A stretch of 59,146 nucleotides of DNA from Bacillus bingmayongensis (GCF_000299035.1 NZ_AKCS01000019.1:1-59146); one strand, 5' to 3'. Positions 45,337-56,852 are shown, counted from the stretch's first letter. Translations and numbers: made by a program. Notes: generated by a model not told the origin, from the sequence alone.

Positions 45337-46082
45337 TGATCATTTGCAAAACTCCTCGCGAGATAGAAATCATGCGAGAAGCGGGCAAGATCGTTGCTTT
45401 AACTCATCAAGAGTTGAAAAAGCATATTGCTCCAGGAATTACAACGAAAGAGCTCGATCAAATAGCGGAAAAGACGATTCGAAAATATGGTGCTACGCCA
45501 TCTTTTAAAGGATACAACGGATTTCCGGGAAGCATCTGTGCTTCTGTAAATGAAGAGCTTGTACATGGGATTCCAGGAAAGCGCAAGCTCCAAGCAGGCG
45601 ATATCATCAGTATCGATATTGGTGCGAAATACAATGGGTACCATGGAGATTCTGCATGGACGTATCCAGTAGGAAACATTTCTGAATCTGTTCAAAAGCT
45701 ACTTGATGTCACAGAAAAATCGTTGTATCTTGGTCTAGAACAAATAAAACCAGGCGAAAGGTTATCGAATATCTCACATGCGGTTCAAACGTATGCTGAA
45801 GATAATGGATTCTCGATCGTTAGGGAGTATGTTGGTCACGGAATCGGGCAAGACTTACATGAAGACCCTCAAATCCCGCACTATGGTCCACCAAATAAAG
45901 GTCCTAGATTAAAGCCGGGAATGGTTATCTGTGTTGAGCCGATGGTGAACCAAGGAAGACGATATGTAAAAACACTATCTGATGACTGGACAGTGGTAAC
46001 GGTAGATGGTAAATGGTGTGCCCACTTCGAGCACACGATTGCTCTTACAGAAGCAGGATACGAAATCCTTACCACTTTATAA
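45336..46082 (+). CDS. map: Methionine aminopeptidase type I
   Basis: Removes the N-terminal Met after deformylation. 248 residues, pita-bread fold with the dinuclear metal ligands visible in [18 protein letters not shown] (two Asp), [12 protein letters not shown] (His) and EPMV, FEHTI (two Glu). Lacks any N-terminal zinc-finger extension. Starts within the adk stop (TAATG). Confidence 0.96.
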
Positions 46083-46150
46083 GTAGCTGGCTCTCCGGGA
46101 TTTCAGAGCAGTGTAAAATGTTACTGATTTGAAGAAGGGAGAACTATTGA

Positions 46151-46369
46151 ATGGCTAAAGATGATGTAATTGAAGTCGAAGGTACCGTTCTTGAAACGTT
46201 GCCAAATGCTATGTTCAAAGTAGAATTAGAGAATGGGCATGTCGTATTGGCTCACGTTTCTGGTAAAATCCGTATGAACTTCATTCGTATTTTACCAGGA
46301 GACAAAGTTACGGTAGAATTATCTCCGTACGATTTAAATCGTGGTCGTATTACGTACCGTTTTAAATAA
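46151..46369 (+). CDS. infA: Translation initiation factor IF-1
   Basis: Binds the 30S A site during initiation. 72 residues, a single S1-like OB fold: [43 protein letters not shown], with the loop [19 protein letters not shown] 46151 follows GAAGGGAGAAC. A CTGGCTCT/AGAGCAG hairpin (near 46087-46111) lies in the map-infA spacer. Confidence 0.96.
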   Translation: MAKDDVIEVEGTVLETLPNAMFKVELENGHVVLAHVSGKIRMNFIRILPGDKVTVELSPYDLNRGRITYRFK

Positions 46370-46374
46370 TATAG

Positions 46375-46905
<531 letters not shown>

Positions 46906-46908
46906 TAA

Positions 46909-47319
<411 letters not shown>

Positions 47320-47499
47320 TTTTTCTGTATAGAATTTTCCCTTTTGTCTATAATGGATATGATGCATTATCGAGAAATTTCGTACAGAAACATCGCTTGT
47401 TGTGCACAATCGGGAACTGCCTAAGGGGGACTTTCGGTTAGACAGAGGTTTTTCCTTTGTTTAGCCGGGGTTTCGACGTTTTGAAGGAGGGTTTAGTTA
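47320..47499 (+). promoter_or_regulatory. Structured spacer before rpoA
   Basis: TATAAT at 47349-47354 could be a promoter -10, but no good -35 is present. The main feature is a 14-bp stem with three G-T pairs (47435-47448 with 47454-47467, loop TTTTT), followed by GGGTTTCGACG rather than a T run. It lies just before the rpoA ribosome-binding site (AAGGAGGG, 47483-47490). Confidence 0.55.
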
Positions 47500-48444
47500 A
47501 TGATTGAAATTGAAAAACCGAAAATCGAAACGGTTGAACTTAACGAAGATGCTAAGTATGGTAAATTCGTGATTGAACCGCTTGAGCGTGGATATGGAAC
47601 TACTTTGGGTAACTCCTTACGTCGTATTCTTTTATCCTCACTCCCTGGTGCCGCTGTAACTGCTATCCAAATCGATGGCGTATTACACGAATTTTCAACA
47701 GTTGAGGGCGTAGTAGAAGACGTTACAACGATCATCTTAAACTTGAAAAAGTTAGCTCTTAAAATCTACTCTGAAGAAGAGAAGACGTTGGAAATCGATG
47801 TACAGGGCGAAGGTATTGTCACAGCTGCTGATATTACTCACGATAGTGATGTTGAAATCTTAAATCCAGATTTATACATTGCGACGTTAGCAAAAGATGC
47901 GCATTTCCGCGTGCGTTTAACTGCAAAGCGTGGCCGTGGGTATACGCCAGCTGATGCAAATAAAAGCGAAGATCAACCAATAGGAGTTATTCCTATTGAT
48001 TCTATTTATACTCCAGTATCACGTGTGACTTACCAAGTGGAAAAGACACGTGTCGGACAAGTGGCAAATTATGATAAGCTTACGCTTGATGTATGGACGG
48101 ATGGAAGCATCGGGCCAAAAGAAGCTATCTCTTTAGGTGCCAAAATCTTAACTGAGCATTTAAACATCTTCGTTGGTTTAACTGATGAAGCACAAAATGC
48201 TGAGATTATGGTCGAGAAGGAAGAAGATCAAAAAGAAAAAGTTCTAGAGATGACTATCGAAGAACTTGATCTTTCTGTTCGTTCTTATAATTGCTTAAAA
48301 CGTGCAGGAATTAATACTGTACAAGAGCTTGCGAACAAAACAGAAGAAGATATGATGAAAGTTCGTAACTTAGGACGTAAATCCTTAGAAGAAGTTAAGC
48401 ACAAGCTTGAGGAATTAGGTTTAGGCTTACGTAAAGACGACTGA
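47500..48444 (+). CDS. rpoA: RNA polymerase alpha subunit
   Basis: Dimer that scaffolds polymerase assembly. 314 residues: N-terminal domain (about 1-228, with [25 protein letters not shown] split near 25-50) and C-terminal domain (about 245-314, with [22 protein letters not shown] and [14 protein letters not shown]-like helix-hairpin) that contacts UP elements and activators such as Spx. ATG 47500 follows GAAGGAGGG. rplQ is 35 nt downstream. Confidence 0.97.
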   Translation: MIEIEKPKIETVELNEDAKYGKFVIEPLERGYGTTLGNSLRRILLSSLPGAAVTAIQIDGVLHEFSTVEGVVEDVTTIILNLKKLALKIYSEEEKTLEIDVQGEGIVTAADITHDSDVEILNPDLYIATLAKDAHFRVRLTAKRGRGYTPADANKSEDQPIGVIPIDSIYTPVSRVTYQVEKTRVGQVANYDKLTLDVWTDGSIGPKEAISLGAKILTEHLNIFVGLTDEAQNAEIMVEKEEDQKEKVLEMTIEELDLSVRSYNCLKRAGINTVQELANKTEEDMMKVRNLGRKSLEEVKHKLEELGLGLRKDD

Positions 48445-48479
48445 GGATTTAATCTCATCAACAAAGGAGGGAACTACGA

Positions 48480-48842
48480 ATGGCATACAGAAAATTAGGC
48501 CGTACAAGTGCGCAACGTAAAGCTATGTTACGTGACTTAGCTACTGATTTAATTATCAACGAGCGCATCCAAACGACAGAAACTCGTGCAAAAGAACTTC
48601 GTTCTGTAGTGGAAAAAATGATCACTTTAGGTAAACGCGGAGATCTTCATGCTCGCCGTCAAGCTGCATCTTTCATCCGCAATGAAGTTGCTAACGCTGA
48701 GACTGGTCAAGATGCACTTCAAAAATTATTCGCTGATGTAGCTCCACGCTATGCTGAGCGTCAAGGCGGATACACTCGTATTGCAAAAATTGGTCCACGT
48801 CGCGGAGACGCAGCACCAATGGTAATTATCGAGTTAGTATAA
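48480..48842 (+). CDS. rplQ: 50S ribosomal protein L17
   Basis: 23S binder near the tunnel exit. 120 residues, the short Bacillus form: [25 protein letters not shown] start, ending [15 protein letters not shown] follows AAAGGAGGG. Last ribosomal gene of the cluster, closed by a large hairpin terminator. Confidence 0.97.
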   Translation: MAYRKLGRTSAQRKAMLRDLATDLIINERIQTTETRAKELRSVVEKMITLGKRGDLHARRQAASFIRNEVANAETGQDALQKLFADVAPRYAERQGGYTRIAKIGPRRGDAAPMVIIELV

Positions 48843-48848
48843 TGATAA

Positions 48849-50640
<1,792 letters not shown>

Positions 50641-50653
<13 letters not shown>

Positions 50654-51435
50654 TTATTGGGAGATATATTCCAGGTAGGTCGCTCATTCATCAACTTGAT
50701 CCACGTACGAAGCTGTTGATTGTCTTTTTATATGTATTTGTTGTCTTTTTAGCAAATAATGCGATTTCATATGGATTTTTATTTTTATATGCACTCATTG
50801 CTTTATTTTTTGCAAAAGTGCCGATTCGTTATGTACTTTCGGGCTTAAAACCAATCTTATGGATTTTTCTTTTTACATTTTTTCTGCATATTTTTACAAA
50901 TAAAGAAGGAGATGTACTGTTCCAGCTTGGTTGGTTTTCGATACATGAAAAGGGATTAGAGCAAGGAATATATATTTCTATACGCTTTTTTGTCATTATT
51001 TTAATGACTACATTATTAACATTAACAACAACACCAATTGAAATTACCGATGGTATGGAAACGTTGTTAAAGCCATTAAAGCGTATAAAGGTTCCTGTTC
51101 ATGAAATCGCATTAATGATGTCTATTTCTCTTCGTTTTATCCCAACATTAATGGATGAGACGAGTAAAATTATGAAAGCACAAGCATCCCGTGGTATTGA
51201 TTTTGCTGGTGGACCGATAAAAGATCGATTAAAGGCGGTTATTTCTTTACTTGTGCCGCTTTTTATTAGTGCTTTTAAACGTGCTGAGGACTTAGCGATT
51301 GCAATGGAAGCACGTGGGTATCAAAGTGGTGAAGGACGTACTAAATTTAGGCAGCTACGCTGGAAAATAAGTGATACGTTGACGATAGTGAGTTTACTTT
51401 GTTTAGCGTGTATTCTAGCATGGGTGCGATCGTAA
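50641..51435 (+). CDS. ecfT: ECF transporter transmembrane protein EcfT
   Basis: Membrane coupler of the energy-coupling factor. 264 residues with about five hydrophobic helices (three in 25-90, one near 108-130, one near 243-262) and the two coupling-helix Arg-Gly motifs, SRGIDF and ARGYQSG, that dock to EcfA1 and EcfA2. ATG 50641 overlaps ecfA2; ribosome-binding site AAAGGTGG is in ecfA2. truA begins 14 nt downstream. Confidence 0.93.
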
Positions 51436-51449
51436 TGGAGAATAGAGAA

Positions 51450-52193
51450 ATGGAAAGAATAAAATGTACAGTTGCATATGATGGCATCAATTTTTGCGGT
51501 TATCAAATTCAACCGCAGCATCGTACTGTGCAACAAGAAATAGAGAAGGCACTGCAAAAATTGCATAAAGGAGAGCCTGTTCGTGTTCAAGCATCAGGGC
51601 GGACAGATTCTACTGTTCATGCAAGAGGACAGGTGATTCATTTTGATACATCATTATCTCTTGAAGAATGGCAATGGATGAATGCTTTAAACACGATGCT
51701 GCCAGACGATATTGTTGTCCTGCAAGTAGAGAAAAAAACAGAAGATTTCCATGCGCGCTACGGTGTTGAGAAAAAAGAATATCGTTATCGTGTATTATTA
51801 TCAAAAACGGCGGATGTATTCCGTAGAAATTACGTATATCAGTATCCATATCCATTGGAAATAGAATCTATTCGGAAGGCAATTCCTTATTTTATTGGAA
51901 CGCATGATTTTACTTCATTTTGTTCGGCAAAAACTGATAAAAAAGATAAAGTGCGCACAATTTATGAAATAGATTTAATTGAACAAGATGATGAATTAAT
52001 TTTTCGTTTTGTAGGCAATGGATTTTTATATAATATGGTTCGAATTATTGTTGGTACGCTGCTTAGCGTAGGACAAGGCAAGATTGATCCAGGAGGCATT
52101 CCGGAGATTTTAGAAAAACAAGATCGTCGTTTTGCAGGGAAGATGGTGCCGGGGTATGGGCTTTATTTATGGCAGGTAAACTATAACAACTAA
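51450..52193 (+). CDS. truA: tRNA pseudouridine synthase A (positions 38-40)
   Basis: Isomerises uridines 38-40 of the anticodon arm. 247 residues; the catalytic Asp53 sits in [15 protein letters not shown], and the C-terminal half has [22 protein letters not shown] 51450 is chosen because GGAG lies 9 nt upstream; an in-frame ATG at 51435 overlaps the ecfT stop and lacks a site. Last gene before the L13 leader, to which its stop is adjacent. Confidence 0.95.
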   Translation: MERIKCTVAYDGINFCGYQIQPQHRTVQQEIEKALQKLHKGEPVRVQASGRTDSTVHARGQVIHFDTSLSLEEWQWMNALNTMLPDDIVVLQVEKKTEDFHARYGVEKKEYRYRVLLSKTADVFRRNYVYQYPYPLEIESIRKAIPYFIGTHDFTSFCSAKTDKKDKVRTIYEIDLIEQDDELIFRFVGNGFLYNMVRIIVGTLLSVGQGKIDPGGIPEILEKQDRRFAGKMVPGYGLYLWQVNYNN

Positions 52194-52211
52194 TCCTGGT
52201 GTAACATTTGC

Positions 52212-52240
52212 TTGACATTAGAAACTCAAAAGGATATCAT
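52212..52240 (+). promoter_or_regulatory. SigA promoter of rplM-rpsI
   Basis: Consensus TTGACA (52212-52217), 17-nt spacer, TATCAT (52235-52240). Confidence 0.8.
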
Positions 52241-52246
52241 AACATA

Positions 52247-52345
52247 TGGTATTGTTTCTAAAACCACGATTAGCCCCGGAAGGAAATCGTGTTTAAGATA
52301 AACAATAGATTTTTTCTATGGAAAAGATAACGAGGAGGGAAACAC
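52247..52345 (+). promoter_or_regulatory. Ribosomal protein L13 leader
   Basis: The conserved Firmicute L13-leader core is present: CACGATT (52265-52271), the bulged TAGCCCCGGAAGGAA loop, and AATCGTG (52285-52291). A second small ATAGA/TCTAT hairpin follows at about 52306-52320. The element is thought to bind L13 and regulate rplM-rpsI. Confidence 0.8.
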
Positions 52346-52783
52346 ATGCGTACGACTTTTATGGCAAAAGCTAACGAAGTTGAGCGTAAATGGTATGTGG
52401 TTGACGCTGAAGGTCAAACTTTAGGTCGCCTAGCTAGTGAAGTAGCATCCATTTTACGTGGTAAAAACAAACCAACATTTACACCACACGTTGACACGGG
52501 TGATCATGTAATTATTATTAACGCTGAGAAAATTCATTTAACAGGTAATAAATTAAACGATAAAATTTACTACCGTCACACTAACCACCCAGGTGGACTT
52601 AAACAAAGAACAGCTCTAGAAATGCGTACAAACTACCCTGTACAAATGTTAGAGCTTGCAATTAAAGGCATGCTTCCAAAAGGACGTTTAGGACGTCAAG
52701 TGTCTAAAAAATTAAATGTGTATGCTGGAGCAGAGCATCCACACCAAGCACAAAAACCAGAAGTTTACGAACTTCGCGGATAA
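52346..52783 (+). CDS. rplM: 50S ribosomal protein L13
   Basis: Early 50S assembly protein. 145 residues, [30 protein letters not shown] start; family signature [32 protein letters not shown] split over about 112-135. ATG 52346 follows CGAGGAGGGAA. Likely autoregulated through the leader just upstream. rpsI follows after 21 nt. Confidence 0.97.
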
Positions 52784-52804
52784 TTAATTAAAGGAGGGCT
52801 TACT

Positions 52805-53197
52805 TTGGCACAGGTTCAATACTATGGTACTGGACGTCGTAAGAGTTCAGTAGCGCGCGTACGCCTAGTTCCAGGCGAAGGACGCGTTATCATTAACGGT
52901 CGTGATTTTGAAAACTATATCCCATTTGCTGCATTACGTGAAGTAGTGAAACAACCTCTAGTTGCAACAGAAACTTTAGGTAACTACGATGTACTTGTAA
53001 ACGTAAATGGTGGTGGATACACTGGTCAAGCTGGTGCTATTCGTCACGGTATTTCTCGCGCTTTATTAAAAGCTGACCCAGAATACCGTCTAACATTAAA
53101 ACGTGCAGGTCTATTAACTCGTGACGCACGTATGAAAGAGCGTAAAAAATACGGTCTTAAAGGCGCACGTCGTGCACCTCAGTTCTCAAAACGTTAA
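52805..53197 (+). CDS. rpsI: 30S ribosomal protein S9
   Basis: Head protein whose C-terminal tail ([10 protein letters not shown]) touches the P-site tRNA anticodon loop. 130 residues with the [22 protein letters not shown] signature (about 67-88). Start is TTG 52805 after AAGGAGGGC. Closed by a strong terminator. Confidence 0.97.
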
Positions 53198-53211
53198 TTT
53201 TTGCGAACTTC

Positions 53212-53240
53212 AAACCCCAGCTATTTGGCTGGGGTTTTTT
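53212..53240 (+). terminator. rpsI terminator
   Basis: Perfect 10-bp stem AAACCCCAGC (53212-53221) with GCTGGGGTTT (53228-53237) and T run. Ends the ribosomal gene block. Confidence 0.93.
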
Positions 53241-53260
53241 ATTATGCTTAATGGAACTAT

Positions 53261-53304
53261 ATAAAGTGAAACTCCCATCATCCATTGTGAGTTTGCGGGA
53301 TAAA
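53261..53304 (+). repeat. Possible internally deleted bcr1-like remnant
   Basis: ATAAAGTGAAACT (53261-53273) equals one end of the dispersed repeat at 12199 and 57783, and GCGGGATAAA (53295-53304) equals the other end, in the correct order and orientation, with only ~21 nt between. This looks like a copy that lost its centre, though a short match by chance is possible. Confidence 0.45.
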
Positions 53305-53597
53305 TATATTTTGATTTTTAACATATAAGTCGCTGCTACGAAGAGTAAAAGGTAACCTGCACTCGTATGGCTCTTTGGCATAAGGTAGAAAAAGGATCTG
53401 ATCGTTTCTATGCATCATGGCTGGATGCTCTCTCCCAACTAAAAAGAAAGGTTTTATGTTGTTTTTTATTTATGTAATCACCCTCAATTATTTTTAGTCC
53501 TCTTATTATAGCTTGGAATATTTTAGTGCTACCTTCTCACGTATGCTTCTTCTTTAGAAGCTTAGACTAATACGTATTAGGGAGGTTTATAAATACT
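53305..53597. other. Spacer before ybaK
   Basis: About 290 nt with no supported gene. Near its end are a hairpin GCTTCT-TCTTT-AGAAGC (53545-53561) and a perfect 14-bp palindrome CTAATAC/GTATTAG (53567-53580) directly before the ybaK ribosome-binding site; the palindrome could be an operator. I see no clear SigA promoter. Confidence 0.5.
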
Positions 53598-54026
53598 ATG
53601 AATGTCATTGTTAGCTTACAAGAAAAACAAAAAGAAAAGCAGTTGAAATATGAACGAAAGATGCTGCGTGAATTATCACTAAAAACATTACGATCAAATA
53701 TCCGTGATGCTTTTGATATGAAGGAACTCCATCGTCAGTACGAAGATTATTGTATCGAATTAGGAATTGAATCGTACTTATTAGGAGCAAGATATAGCAA
53801 ATTTGGTTATTATGGAGAATCGTTTTTTGATGTAAAATATAGAGCTTTAGAAGAAGAGCAGCAATTAACGGAAATGTTATTTCACTTTTTAACGAGTATG
53901 GCGGTAAGGGAGATAGAATTAAAAGACGAGGAATTACTTTATGAATCCTGTGCGCAATTTATTAGTTCATGGTGGCGTGAGGGATATGAAAAGGGTGAAA
54001 GAAGATATCGCTTAAAGCTGCATTAA
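53598..54026 (+). CDS. ybaK: YbaK, DUF2521 family protein of unknown function
   Basis: A 142-aa charged, mostly helical soluble protein with no signal peptide or membrane helix; sequence starts MNVIVSLQEKQKEKQLKYERKMLRELS. I recognise it as the conserved bacilli-specific protein that precedes cwlD; its function is not known to me. ATG follows GGGAGGT. Conserved linkage to cwlD suggests co-transcription and possibly a sporulation link. Clear coding potential, but no catalytic motif is apparent. Confidence 0.82.
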   Translation: MNVIVSLQEKQKEKQLKYERKMLRELSLKTLRSNIRDAFDMKELHRQYEDYCIELGIESYLLGARYSKFGYYGESFFDVKYRALEEEQQLTEMLFHFLTSMAVREIELKDEELLYESCAQFISSWWREGYEKGERRYRLKLH

Positions 54027-54039
54027 GAAAAGCATAAAC

Positions 54040-54091
54040 TTTCCTCCTGTCCCATATAAGTAATTAGAGGGACTAGCTAGAGGAGGAAAGG
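54040..54091 (+). promoter_or_regulatory. RNA helix covering the cwlD ribosome-binding site
   Basis: CTTTCCTCCT (54040-54049) is the perfect complement of the cwlD Shine-Dalgarno AGGAGGAAAG (54082-54091), and GTCCC (54050-54054) pairs with GGGAC (54070-54074), leaving a 7-nt bulge. Together this is a 15-bp helix. Transcripts reading in from ybaK would hide the site. No T run follows, so it is not a terminator. Inside is a possible SigE-like promoter: GCATAAA (54033-54039), 14 nt, CATATAAG (54054-54061), whose transcript would lack the upstream strand. Confidence 0.65.
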
Positions 54092-54092
54092 T

Positions 54093-54806
54093 ATGAAGAG
54101 AATTCGAATTATCTCTTTTATGCTTGCTGCAGTTGTGCTGTTTTTCTTGGTAAAACAAGAATTTCAAATTACAAAGTCGTGGCGAGCGTGGAACTTACCC
54201 TTATCTGGGAAAGTAATTGTACTAGATGCTGGACATGGTGGACCAGATGGAGGAGCGGTTGGTGGGAAAGACATTGTAGAAAAAGATATTACGCTTGAAA
54301 TTACAAAAATGGTACAAGATTATTTGCAGGAGCAAGGAGCTTTAGTTATTTTGACGAGAGAGGGAGACTATGATTTAGCTGATAAAAGCACAAAATCATA
54401 TAGTAGACGTAAAGCGGAGGATTTAAAAAAGCGTGTAGAAATTATTAATAAGCCCGATGTGGACTTTTTTGCGAGCATTCATTTAAATGCCTTGCCGAGT
54501 AGTGGGTCCAAAGGGGCACAAACGTTTTACTATCGCTCTTTAATTGAAAATGAACGAGCAGCGAAGTTTATACAGGCTGAATTACGAACGAGTTTAGAAA
54601 ATACAAATCGTTCGGCTAAAACAATCTCTCATGTTTATTTGCTTAAGTATGCGAAAACACCGGGAGCTTTAATTGAAGCTGGATTTTTATCGAATGTAAA
54701 TGAACGATATATGTTAAATTCAGAGAAATATCAGCAAAAGGTGGCAGCTGCAATATACCGTGGAATACTACGTTATTTTACGGAAAAGGGAAATCCTCCT
54801 GAATAA
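54093..54806 (+). CDS. cwlD: Germination-specific N-acetylmuramoyl-L-alanine amidase CwlD
   Basis: Needed with PdaA to form muramic-delta-lactam in spore cortex, the mark recognised by germination lytic enzymes. 237 residues: N-terminal membrane segment or signal anchor (about 5-21), then an Amidase_3 zinc domain with LDAGHGGPDGG (His48), a conserved Glu in the ERITLE-type region (EKDITLEIT), SIHLNA (second His) and catalytic Glu in LIEAGFLSN. The stop codon falls in the loop of the terminator. Its ribosome-binding site is embedded in a strong RNA helix. Confidence 0.95.
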   Translation: MKRIRIISFMLAAVVLFFLVKQEFQITKSWRAWNLPLSGKVIVLDAGHGGPDGGAVGGKDIVEKDITLEITKMVQDYLQEQGALVILTREGDYDLADKSTKSYSRRKAEDLKKRVEIINKPDVDFFASIHLNALPSSGSKGAQTFYYRSLIENERAAKFIQAELRTSLENTNRSAKTISHVYLLKYAKTPGALIEAGFLSNVNERYMLNSEKYQQKVAAAIYRGILRYFTEKGNPPE

Positions 54807-54817
54807 GGGGGATTTTT
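54791..54817 (+). terminator. cwlD terminator
   Basis: AAATCCTCC (54791-54799) pairs with GGGGGATTT (54807-54815), 7-nt loop containing the cwlD stop, and a T run. The stem starts within the last cwlD codons. Confidence 0.8.
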
Positions 54818-54851
54818 GAATTCCTCTCGTTAACGAAGTTTTCGGAAAATA

Positions 54852-54860
54852 TGTTATACT
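54852..54860 (+). promoter_or_regulatory. Extended -10 promoter candidate of salA
   Basis: TGTTATACT (54852-54860) is an extended -10 (TG-N-TATACT). No good -35 is found at 17 nt, which is tolerable for an extended -10. Confidence 0.45.
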
Positions 54861-54953
54861 GGAAATGAAAACGCATTTATTCTTGGAATGCAAATATACA
54901 AACCCAATTCATTTAACATTACTTTATTTTTCATACAGGGGGCTGGGCTGATT

Positions 54954-56021
54954 ATGGTAACGAAAGAGCAAGTAGTGAAAGCGCTTGAAGGGATTACCGA
55001 TCCATTTCTAAATAAAACATTAAAAGAAACAAATGCAATTAAAGAGGTAACTGTAAAGCCTGAGAAAGAGCATGTCAGTGTTAAAATTGCAATTGTAAAA
55101 ACAGGGACTGCTGAACAAATGCAATTGCAGTCGGCTATTGTGAAACTTGTAAAAGAACTTGGAGCAGCAACGGTTGGCTTGCGTTTTGCTGAATTTACAG
55201 AGGACGAGTTAGCGCAGTTTGCACCACCTGTGGAAGAGCAAGCAAGTCAATCTTTATTATCACCGCATTCTAAAACAACATTTTTAGCAGTTGCAAGTGG
55301 AAAAGGTGGGGTTGGTAAATCGACTGTTTCTGTAAACCTTGCGATTTCATTAGCTCGTTTAGGAAAGAAAGTTGGTATTATTGACGCTGATATATATGGC
55401 TTTAGTGTGCCTGATATGATGGGAATCGAAAAACGTCCAATCGTAAGGGGCGATAAAATTATTCCTGTAGAGCGTTTAGGGGTAAAAGTAATTTCGATGG
55501 GTTTCTTTGTAGAAGACAATGCTCCTGTTATTTGGAGAGGCCCAATGCTTGGTAAAATGTTAAATCACTTTTTCACAGAGGTAGAATGGGGCGATTTAGA
55601 CTACTTAGTATTAGACTTGCCACCAGGTACAGGGGATGTGGCCTTAGATGTTCACTCGATGCTACCATCCTGTAAAGAAATTATTGTAACAACGCCTCAT
55701 CCAACAGCGGCATTTGTAGCAGCTCGTGCAGGTGCAATGGCTTTGCGTACTGAACATAGTATTCTTGGAGTTGTTGAAAATATGGCTTACTTCCAAAGTA
55801 AAGTAACCGGTGAGAAAGAGTATGTGTTTGGAAAAGGCGGGGGAGATAAATTAGCCGCAGAATTACAAACAGATGTATTAGGACGAATTCCACTTCAGCA
55901 ACCAGATTGGAATAAAGAGGATTTTGCACCATCAGTATACGAGGATACACATAAAACAGGTGTCATCTATCGGAGGATAGCTGAGCAAGTTATTGATAGA
56001 ACATCAGTTAAACAAAAATAA
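54954..56021 (+). CDS. salA: Mrp/NBP35-family ATPase SalA
   Basis: The 355-aa protein has an N-terminal DUF59 (MIP18-like) domain (about 1-85) and a Mrp P-loop ATPase domain with the deviant Walker A GKGGVGKST (about 117-125), Walker A' DADIYG and DLPPGTGD. In B. subtilis SalA at this locus is an ATP-dependent regulator that represses scoC and so favours protease genes. Mrp proteins that carry Fe-S clusters usually have a CXXC after ENM; here the region ENMAYFQSKVTGEKEY has none. ATG 54954 is chosen by the family start; a longer frame from 54888 lacks support. Confidence 0.88.
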   Translation: MVTKEQVVKALEGITDPFLNKTLKETNAIKEVTVKPEKEHVSVKIAIVKTGTAEQMQLQSAIVKLVKELGAATVGLRFAEFTEDELAQFAPPVEEQASQSLLSPHSKTTFLAVASGKGGVGKSTVSVNLAISLARLGKKVGIIDADIYGFSVPDMMGIEKRPIVRGDKIIPVERLGVKVISMGFFVEDNAPVIWRGPMLGKMLNHFFTEVEWGDLDYLVLDLPPGTGDVALDVHSMLPSCKEIIVTTPHPTAAFVAARAGAMALRTEHSILGVVENMAYFQSKVTGEKEYVFGKGGGDKLAAELQTDVLGRIPLQQPDWNKEDFAPSVYEDTHKTGVIYRRIAEQVIDRTSVKQK

Positions 56022-56036
56022 ACATCTCAAGTAGAG

Positions 56037-56073
56037 AATTTCCCCGCCCTATATATGTAGAGGTGGGGAAATT
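56037..56073. terminator. Bidirectional terminator between salA and gerD
   Basis: AATTTCCCCGCC (56037-56048) pairs with GGTGGGGAAATT (56062-56073), 12 bp with one G-T pair. It lies between the convergent salA and gerD genes and is AT-rich at both flanks, so it can serve both. Confidence 0.8.
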
Positions 56074-56093
56074 ATTATGTGTAGAGATTCGCT

Positions 56094-56714
56094 TTATTTT
56101 TGTTCTTGCTTTTCGTCTTGCGCTCCGCCTTCTCCACCACCTTCTTTTTTCTCAGCTCCGCCACCTTTTTCAGCCTTTTCGATGGCCTTGCTAATAATGT
56201 CAATCATTTTAACTTGGAAGAGTGGACTTTCAGCAGATTCTGTTAATACTTGTTGTAAATATTGACGGTATTCTTTGCTTTTCATTGTTTGTTGCATTAT
56301 TTTTTGCACTTCGGGGTTTTTCATAATTTCTATAACGCCTGCTTGGTATTCAGGGTCTTTTAACAGAGTTTTCATTAAGGTAGTTTGTTCTTTTCCCATA
56401 CTTTTTGCGAATTTCGCTGAAAACTCGGGATCTTTAAATAACTTTTCCCAAAATTGTTGCCCTTTTTCGGATACCATGGCATCTTCGATTGTTTTTTTTA
56501 CTACAGTTTCATCTAATATAAGTGCTTGTTTCATTTTTTCGTCAGTTAATACATCTTGGATTGCTTTCTTTCCTTGATCGGTTTTTAAAATATCGACAAT
56601 CATCTTCTTTGTTTGATCGTAATCTAATTCGGATTTCTCTTCTTCTCCTTGTGCACAGGCAACAAGTGTGATAAAAAGAATCGAAGAAACCAAAATGAGC
56701 AGCATCCGTTTCAT
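56094..56714 (-). CDS. gerD: Spore germination lipoprotein GerD
   Basis: GerD is a lipoprotein of the spore inner membrane needed for clustering of germinant receptors into the germinosome. The 206-aa protein has a signal peptide with lipobox LVAC (Cys20), a charged helical body and a C-terminal glycine-, lysine- and glutamate-rich low-complexity tail (about 182-206). Start on the minus strand follows AAAGGAGCTCC. Antisense to its neighbours, consistent with a separate, forespore-type promoter. An opposing ~100-codon open frame at 56275-56577 is only its shadow. Confidence 0.93.
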   Translation of the reverse strand: MKRMLLILVSSILFITLVACAQGEEEKSELDYDQTKKMIVDILKTDQGKKAIQDVLTDEKMKQALILDETVVKKTIEDAMVSEKGQQFWEKLFKDPEFSAKFAKSMGKEQTTLMKTLLKDPEYQAGVIEIMKNPEVQKIMQQTMKSKEYRQYLQQVLTESAESPLFQVKMIDIISKAIEKAEKGGGAEKKEGGGEGGAQDEKQEQK

Positions 56715-56748
56715 TAGCTGGAGCTCCTTTCAACACAGTTCTCTTTTT

Positions 56749-56777
56749 TAATATAAATATCTTCGAGGAATTTATAC
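56749..56777 (-). promoter_or_regulatory. Candidate SigG promoter of gerD
   Basis: On the minus strand, GTATA (56773-56777), 17 nt, TATATTA (56749-56755). This partly resembles the forespore SigG consensus (GMATR-N17-18-CATNHTA). gerD is SigG-dependent in B. subtilis; the site itself is inferred. Confidence 0.35.
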
Positions 56778-56852
56778 ATGTTCATGGCTAGCTTTTTGAA
56801 ATTGTCATTGTTACAATTTAAGTAGAAATATATAAATAATGGGGGATGGGTT

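Noticed and set aside
56275-56577. A 100-codon frame on the + strand opposite gerD, with hydrophobic, cysteine-rich content.
   Set aside because: The reverse frame, gerD, has a lipobox and a proper start. The antisense composition is explained by gerD codons.
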